Virus record (IMG/VR): IMGVR_UViG_3300025065_000027
Span: 1 to 31,541 of that record
DNA: 31,541 nt
Source: a virus
Strand: one strand, 5' to 3'
Of this stretch, positions 26,876 through 31,541 are shown one piece after another (within the stretch, counting starts at the first letter, position 1; each line of letters opens with the position of its first letter). Both the position numbers and the translations under genes were made by a program. Under the pieces are notes generated by a model that worked only from the letters and a program-made list of their open reading frames with translations, was not told the origin of the DNA and ran no database searches.

Positions 26876-27865
26876 TTATATTACTATCCCCCCCTTGAGG
26901 GGGTGTTTATTGAGTATGTTAGTAGCATTGTCACCGAATGAGTCTTTAAACTTGGCTTCCGTAGCAATATCCTTATATTCTTTAAAAATGCGGTCGATAG
27001 AGCGTTTAACATATGGTTTCTCGCCATAAACTTCGTTAGTTATCTTCTCCATTAGTTCAAAAACTTCTGGGGTTTTATATCCCATCTTTTTATAATATAT
27101 ACCAAATGCTTTCTTAAAATTAATGTCCTTTGATTGGCTCTCTTGCTCTTTATGTCTCTCCGCAAATCGTTTTAAGCTATCCTCTTTTTTCTTGAGGTAA
27201 ATTTCTTTATCGACGCAATATTGATTGGTAAACGAACCGATAAAGTTACATTTGATAAGATTATAGTTCTTTTGTCGTCGAGATTTTGCAATATCAAATA
27301 ATATCTGTTTCTTTTTCTTATTGAAGAATTCAAATTGCCCTCGAGAAAACTTTACAATTGGTTGTCCGTTCTCCTCGATAAGTTTTTCTTTTCTATAGAC
27401 GTTAATAAGGCATTCACTCCGAGCTACTGATATATTTTCTTTGAGTTCAAAGAAGTCTGGGCATACAATTACAAAGATATGATTCAACTGGCCGCATTCC
27501 GCAAAAAAATCTAACAAGTCTTGTTGGAATGCCTTCATTGCTTTGCTCGCCGCTAAACCTTCCCTTCCCTCGTCGTAATGAATGATAGAATACTTAGGCA
27601 ATGTCTGAGCTTTCTTTACCATTTCTTTATTATCAAAGAATATATTGTCGAGAGAATAGGCATTCGGGTTTAATTTCTCTAGTTTGTAGGCGAGATATGC
27701 GCATACTGTCATAGCCAATACGCTTTTACCGACTCTAACGCCTCTATCTCCAGTGATCAATAGGACAAAGTCCCAATCTGATGTTACATTATAGACGAGA
27801 GAGTTCAATGTCTTAGCTAAGTACCCGTCTATATACCAACTGCCGCCTTTCCATGGGAATTTCAT
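26876..27865 (-). CDS. P-loop ATPase, packaging/morphogenesis type
   Basis: It is 329 aa. Walker A GDRGVRVGKS is at residues 39-48 and Walker B YSIIHYDEG at 92-100 (Asp98, Glu99). Next come GLAASKAMKAF, FFAECGQLNHIFVIVCPDFFEL (a sensor-like strand at about 130-136) and SVARSECLINVYRK. The order resembles Zot-like and A32/FtsK-related ATPases of viruses and plasmids that move DNA or assemble virions. The C-terminal 130 residues are charged and helical, suited to partner or DNA binding. It follows the 130-aa gene by 2 bases. Genome packaging is the favoured role, replication the alternative. Confidence 0.8.
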   Translation of the reverse strand: MKFPWKGGSWYIDGYLAKTLNSLVYNVTSDWDFVLLITGDRGVRVGKSVLAMTVCAYLAYKLEKLNPNAYSLDNIFFDNKEMVKKAQTLPKYSIIHYDEGREGLAASKAMKAFQQDLLDFFAECGQLNHIFVIVCPDFFELKENISVARSECLINVYRKEKLIEENGQPIVKFSRGQFEFFNKKKKQILFDIAKSRRQKNYNLIKCNFIGSFTNQYCVDKEIYLKKKEDSLKRFAERHKEQESQSKDINFKKAFGIYYKKMGYKTPEVFELMEKITNEVYGEKPYVKRSIDRIFKEYKDIATEAKFKDSFGDNATNILNKHPLKGGIVI

Positions 27866-27867
27866 TC

Positions 27868-28260
27868 TTATCGACCAGCTAAGGCATACCTAGGGTCTGA
27901 TTTCTTAGAGATATTCATGCCATAGCTTTGCTCTTTGTTTCTTAACACCATCTCCCAATCATAAAAGCCATGTATTATATCCATATCAATACTTGGTTGG
28001 CCTTCCTCTTCTGCTTTCCTTATCTTTTGGTAATTGGTCCTGTTATCTTTATAGTTTTTTGTCTGTTCAGTATCATCTTTGTCGTCCATAACCGCAAGGA
28101 GTTCAAAAAAGTACGCCTCAAGGTATGCAAAGTAATCGTGTATGTCCCCACCACGTCGAGAATCAGCCAATGCCTTCTTTATCTTATCAATTCGCATGAG
28201 AGTAGCGATGGCAGAATTAAAATCAGATTGTTCTTGCTCTTCTATCTTATCTTTTGGCAT
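27868..28260 (-). CDS. 130-aa helical partner of the ATPase
   Basis: It is the first gene of the minus-strand domain, with leader AGTTAGCTAGAAA before the ATG. It is all-helical and charged, with FNSAIATLMRIDKIKKALAD and YFAYLEAYFFELLAVM segments and no membrane span. The 2-base spacing to the ATPase suggests a shared complex. No family is recognised. Confidence 0.65.
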   Translation of the reverse strand: MPKDKIEEQEQSDFNSAIATLMRIDKIKKALADSRRGGDIHDYFAYLEAYFFELLAVMDDKDDTEQTKNYKDNRTNYQKIRKAEEEGQPSIDMDIIHGFYDWEMVLRNKEQSYGMNISKKSDPRYALAGR

Positions 28261-28306
28261 TTTCTAGCTAACTTCTAGTGTTTATTACCCACTGGACAAG
28301 GTGGTA

Positions 28307-28320
28307 TACTATATATAGTA
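28307..28320. promoter_or_regulatory. Palindrome TACTATATATAGTA in the divergent region
   Basis: A perfect 14-bp palindrome, with a degenerate second copy (TATTATATATAGTATTA) about 25 bases on. It lies 47-60 bases before the minus-strand start at 28260, where a TATA box would be. It shares its core with the element at 26797. Confidence 0.6.
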
Positions 28321-28368
28321 TGTACCCATATTATATATAGTATTACATGTACTAAAAAATCCAAACTT

Positions 28369-28405
28369 TATAAACCTTTCTATCTCTCAAATAGAAAAGT
28401 TTATA
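28369..28405. promoter_or_regulatory. 15-bp inverted repeat with TATA words in both arms
   Basis: Arms TATAAACCTTTCTAT and ATAGAAAAGTTTATA pair with one mismatch around a 7-base centre. Each arm contains or abuts a TATA word (TTTATAAA 28367-28374, TTTATATAA 28400-28408). This is suited to a divergent, jointly controlled promoter, or to an origin. Confidence 0.6.
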
Positions 28406-28475
28406 TAAACCCATACATAAGGCAAGTATAGTTAGTGCAAATAAATCATTTCCTCAACAGTTCAACAAAAATCAG

Positions 28476-28545
28476 GTGCTAGTCAACATGGTAATATTGC
28501 AACACCCCCGAATGTGTTTATTACTTCTTAAGGCTAGCACTTTTT
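28476..28545 (+). ncRNA. Nested hairpin leader with T5 tail
   Basis: Outer arms GTGCTAG (28476-28482) and CTAGCAC (28534-28540) enclose GTAATA/TATTAC (28491-28496, 28519-28524), which encloses AACAC/GTGTT (28501-28505, 28514-28518). Five T follow at 28541-28545. It lies in the predicted 5' leader of the 930-aa gene, like an attenuator or structured leader. With the two entries above it accounts for the 297-base gap 28261-28557. Confidence 0.5.
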
Positions 28546-28557
28546 CTCACCTCAAAG

Positions 28558-31350
28558 ATGGTAAGAGTATTTAGAACACCAGAAGGCAAGACAGTAACGA
28601 TTACTAGGAGTGAGGTAGTACCTTCTGCTGACTGGACAATGATATCAAACACCAGTACACCTCAAGTACAGACAACAACACAAAAGATACCAACACCCCA
28701 AGGGGCAACTGGAAATGAAAGACAGATCATTGAAAAGACAAACTTAATAAATAAAAAGAGAGCTGAACTGCAAGGCATACGGGACAATATATCGAGATTG
28801 GAAATAGAACTCATAAAACACCCTAGTTCTGAAATGATACAACAACAACTAAAGTCACAAAGGAGATCATTAGATAGACAACATAGGATAATAAGCAATG
28901 CAGAGAGAAGGTTACAGCAAGCTAGAGATAGGATGGGTGGGATTCCTGCTGAACAAAGGGAAGTGATAGATAAAGAAACAGGCAAATCAGTTCCATTCCA
29001 TAAGAAAAGGATAGGTGCAGTAGTGAGGGGTGGAGAAGTTACAAGGGAGACAGTTGAAGCTGCACGACAAAAAGGTTTACAAGAAGGATTTTATGACGTG
29101 AAACTTGTAGAACAAGAACAACCTGAACTAAAAGAACAAGAACTAATTGTTAGACCACTGAGTACAAGAGGAGAACCAACTGGTCCTTGGACATTGAGAA
29201 AGAGTGTAGGTGGTCAAGCAGTAGAACTAGAAGAACAACCGCCACCAGGCATAAGAGAACAAGAACTATTCATCAGAGAAGTAAGGCCAAGTGGGGAGCG
29301 TGGAGAATGGCAACCTAGAAAAGCATTAAAAGGCGTTCTTGAACTAAAAGAAACACCAGTCGAGGTGATGAGAGAAGAGACAACAACAAAACAAGAGTTT
29401 GTCAGACATTTAGAGACCAAACTCAAAGCCAAAGGTCAGTTTGAAGGAGAACAGATTGTATCATTTCCATATGTTGGTGGTTTTGCTCTAGTGCCAGAAA
29501 CAGCAAAAGCACAGCCAACATTTGAAAGAAAACTAGGCACTGGTATAATGTATCATTCACTTACAGTTATTGAAAAAGCAAAGTTTCAATACGAAAAGGC
29601 AAACAAAAAGATTTCTGGTTGGTTAAAGAAAGTAACGCCATCAATGAAAGGTATTGAAGAATGGAAAATTAGAGGAGAAGAAAGCAAGATCAGGAAATGG
29701 GAGAGAGAACACTTGCCAGATTGGTTGGCAGGCCCTAAGGTGACAAGAAAACAGCAAGACAAAGACTTTATTGCTGGCTTAAGACGTGGAGCTTATGAAG
29801 ATATTAGGGAAAGGCCATTAAAGTTTGCAGTAACTGCAGCAGCATTTGTTGGAGTAAGTGGAGTATTACAGCTAGGCGGTGCAGCTTTAGCAGCAAAAGG
29901 TGTACAGATATGGAAACCTATAAAATATAGTTTTGCCATTGGTCTGCCAGCAGTGTATGGCTTGGCAAAGTACCAACAGATTAAAATGCTGCCAACTAGG
30001 AAAGCAAAATATGAGGCAGGTGGTAGGATAGCGACAGAGCTTAGTGCTATGGTTATTGGTACAGGAATAGGCTCAAGATTATGGCCAAAGATTGCTGGTT
30101 ATATTAGAACAAGAGGTATGAAAGAAGTGCTAGCAGAAGAAATAATTGAACCCAAAGTTTTAACTGGAGAAAAAACATTTCCAACAGCACCAACACGAGT
30201 CCATATGAAGAAATTTATTGATACAAAGTATAGGTTGCCAGGCACAGAAGAGAGATTAGGAGTTTGGCACGCAGGGCCAGAGACATTTGCAAAGACAACA
30301 ATAACCAAAGTAGGAACAAGTGAACTGCCAGGGTTATATACAAGCCCATCATTGAGTCAATACTTTTTGAAGGTAAGCAAAGGAAGCTCAGTATATGGTG
30401 CAGAGCTGTTCCCCCAAGGATTGAGACCGACAGCAGTATATGTTTACCCTAAAGGGATAAGCAGATTATTTGGTGGTAGAGGAACAATGTATAAATTCTT
30501 ATTGCAGAAAGCACCTAAAGGCAAAGCATATGTGCCAGGCATAAAGTCAGAGATTGAGGCAATCATACCACCAGAAACAAAACTGTTTAGGGCAAGAGCA
30601 AGATATTATACTAAAGTTGAGGGTGTTAGAGTGCCGATCTATGAGTATGAAGTTCAAGGAGCAGGTGCACTTAAACTGCTTGGTGGCAAAGTGCCAAAAG
30701 CATTGCCATTTAAGAGGATTGTCAGCTCTTATTCATACACAAGGGCACCATTGACTAGCCCATTAGGTTTTGCAGTGAGTTATAAATTATCTAAAGTATT
30801 GAGCTATAAGCCAAGCTATTATACTCCAAGTTATAAGAGCATAACATCTTATGTACCATCTTACAAAACATCTTACAAGCCAAGCTATGCTATAAGCTAC
30901 AAGCCAAGTTATGTGCCAAGCTATAAGCCGAGTTATACTCCATCCTACAAGCCCAGTTACAAGCCTAGCTATAAACCATCTTACAAGCCATCATACCAAC
31001 CTAGTTACAAACCAAGTTACAAGCCTAGCTATAAGCCTTCATATAAGCCAAGTTATAAGCCATCATATAAGCCCAGTTACAAACCTTCATATAAACTTAG
31101 TTATAAGTTATCTTACAAAGAAAGCTACAAGGAATTGTTCAAGCCATCACCTCCTCCCATCAAGATCAAACCTAAACCATTGATAGGGAAAACGAGAGTT
31201 AAGCGGAAGAAAAAGAAGTTAAGGAGAAGAACCATATACAACCCAAGCTTAGAGGCAACCCATCTGCTAGAAGTAGGAGAAGCACCAGACGTGTTAACAG
31301 GAATAGAACTAAGGCCAATCCCAGTTGGGAGGATGGCAATAAGGATTTAA
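28558..31350 (+). CDS. 930-aa virion-type protein with possible ADP-ribosyltransferase domain and KPSY repeat tail
   Basis: The N-terminus has a coiled coil at about residues 58-125. Then comes a charged linker with LKEQELIV/REQELFI repeats, a hydrophobic region at about 422-505 (two or three possible spans), and a domain at about 560-700. In that domain GVWHAG (His571), GLYTSPSLSQYF (592 on) and KSEIEAIIPP (Glu665, Glu667) follow the H/R, S-T-S and E-x-E order of ADP-ribosyltransferases. Residues 741-859 are about 28 Ser-Tyr steps of KPSY type; a Lys/Arg-rich segment precedes the end. It is the first gene of the structural unit. No clear Shine-Dalgarno. The enzyme call is tentative. Confidence 0.75.
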   Translation: MVRVFRTPEGKTVTITRSEVVPSADWTMISNTSTPQVQTTTQKIPTPQGATGNERQIIEKTNLINKKRAELQGIRDNISRLEIELIKHPSSEMIQQQLKSQRRSLDRQHRIISNAERRLQQARDRMGGIPAEQREVIDKETGKSVPFHKKRIGAVVRGGEVTRETVEAARQKGLQEGFYDVKLVEQEQPELKEQELIVRPLSTRGEPTGPWTLRKSVGGQAVELEEQPPPGIREQELFIREVRPSGERGEWQPRKALKGVLELKETPVEVMREETTTKQEFVRHLETKLKAKGQFEGEQIVSFPYVGGFALVPETAKAQPTFERKLGTGIMYHSLTVIEKAKFQYEKANKKISGWLKKVTPSMKGIEEWKIRGEESKIRKWEREHLPDWLAGPKVTRKQQDKDFIAGLRRGAYEDIRERPLKFAVTAAAFVGVSGVLQLGGAALAAKGVQIWKPIKYSFAIGLPAVYGLAKYQQIKMLPTRKAKYEAGGRIATELSAMVIGTGIGSRLWPKIAGYIRTRGMKEVLAEEIIEPKVLTGEKTFPTAPTRVHMKKFIDTKYRLPGTEERLGVWHAGPETFAKTTITKVGTSELPGLYTSPSLSQYFLKVSKGSSVYGAELFPQGLRPTAVYVYPKGISRLFGGRGTMYKFLLQKAPKGKAYVPGIKSEIEAIIPPETKLFRARARYYTKVEGVRVPIYEYEVQGAGALKLLGGKVPKALPFKRIVSSYSYTRAPLTSPLGFAVSYKLSKVLSYKPSYYTPSYKSITSYVPSYKTSYKPSYAISYKPSYVPSYKPSYTPSYKPSYKPSYKPSYKPSYQPSYKPSYKPSYKPSYKPSYKPSYKPSYKPSYKLSYKLSYKESYKELFKPSPPPIKIKPKPLIGKTRVKRKKKKLRRRTIYNPSLEATHLLEVGEAPDVLTGIELRPIPVGRMAIRI
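30778..31131 (+). repeat. 12-bp KPSY-coding tandem repeat
   Basis: AAG-CCN-AGY-TAY codon blocks repeat with many silent differences (AGT/AGC/TCA/TCT for Ser, TAT/TAC for Tyr). Synonymous scatter means selection on the peptide, not fresh DNA slippage. Confidence 0.9.
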
Positions 31351-31351
31351 G

Positions 31352-31465
31352 ATGATAAGAGAATTAGTAATATTCATAATCTTTGGAACTATTATAATAT
31401 ACCTATTAGCAGACCTAGACCTATTGCCTGATTGGTCTGAATGGAAGGAGTTATTGATACCATGA
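31352..31465 (+). CDS. 37-aa membrane peptide, second copy at circle overlap
   Basis: It is identical in protein sequence to the gene at 12-125. The ATG lies 2 bases after the stop of the 930-aa gene, which shows the true genomic context of the peptide. Confidence 0.55.
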   Translation: MIRELVIFIIFGTIIIYLLADLDLLPDWSEWKELLIP

Positions 31466-31541
31466 GCATATTCAAACCGAAGAAAGATGATTTAGGAAGA
31501 GAATTACAGGCCAACAAAGAGATGAACACGATGAATGTTGG
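31462..31541 (+). CDS. Partial copy of the 198-aa gene at window end
   Basis: These are the first 80 bases of the gene at 122-718, cut by the window edge. It should be merged with that entry when the circle is closed. Confidence 0.6.
   Translation, partial: MSIFKPKKDDLGRELQANKEMNTMNV

Larger units (their letters stand above)
31341..31541. repeat. Right copy of terminal direct repeat (circular overlap)
   Basis: It repeats 1-201 with C at 31415 instead of T at 75. It contains the whole 37-aa peptide gene again and the first 80 bases of the 198-aa gene. Confidence 0.85.

Overview
The window looks like one complete circular archaeal virus or virus-like plasmid of about 31.34 kb. The last 201 bases (31341-31541) repeat the first 201 with one silent difference, so the contig closes on itself. 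Archaeal signs are TATA boxes of the TTTATATA type about 45-75 bases before start codons, GGAGGTGA-type Shine-Dalgarno sites, frequent ATG/GTG/TTG starts inside ATGA-type overlaps, ribbon-helix-helix regulators and Asn-rich extracellular proteins full of N-x-S/T sequons. The host cannot be named from the sequence. Protein style (GNVGIGT fibre repeats, Ig-like domains with N-C-T-L-Y and N-V-S-C motifs) recalls euryarchaeal and DPANN genomes.

There are two transcription domains. The plus-strand domain runs from 28.56 kb through the circle junction to 11.68 kb and carries virion-type genes. These are a 930-aa protein with a possible ADP-ribosyltransferase domain and a KPSY repeat tail, tiny basic and membrane peptides, a 1114-aa fibre, an 807-aa membrane-anchored adhesin, and a run of small membrane proteins. 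It ends with three paralogous proteins of 89-128 aa, each with two hydrophobic helices. Those three match the architecture of spindle-shaped-virus major capsid proteins, have their own promoter, and have a terminator-like hairpin after the first copy. I infer a fusellovirus-like (spindle-shaped) virus.

The minus-strand domain runs from 28.26 kb down to 11.65 kb and carries about 55 mostly tiny genes in translationally coupled strings. In transcription order they begin with a 130-aa protein and a P-loop ATPase, then small regulators, a frameshifted gene, a tyrosine recombinase, lipoproteins and zinc-finger peptides. Next come a two-gene cassette flanked by pentamer arrays, ribbon-helix-helix proteins, many one- or two-helix membrane peptides, a Tad2-like protein, a Gly-Ser-Tyr repeat protein, a signal-peptidase-like lipoprotein and a DUF5658-like membrane protein. 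The two domains diverge from a structured region at 28.26-28.56 kb and converge at 11.65-11.70 kb.

The most unusual object is a pair of arrays (21491-22039 and 23115-23391) made of 110 perfectly phased NNGCC pentamers. They are grouped in eight units separated by a conserved spacer containing the palindrome ATGATCAT. By my hand count eight dinucleotides fill the NN slot almost equally (10-15 times each), four are rare and four never occur. The arrays flank a two-gene operon whose first protein has a Gly/Arg-rich, RAMP-like C-terminus. This is the best candidate here for an undescribed system.
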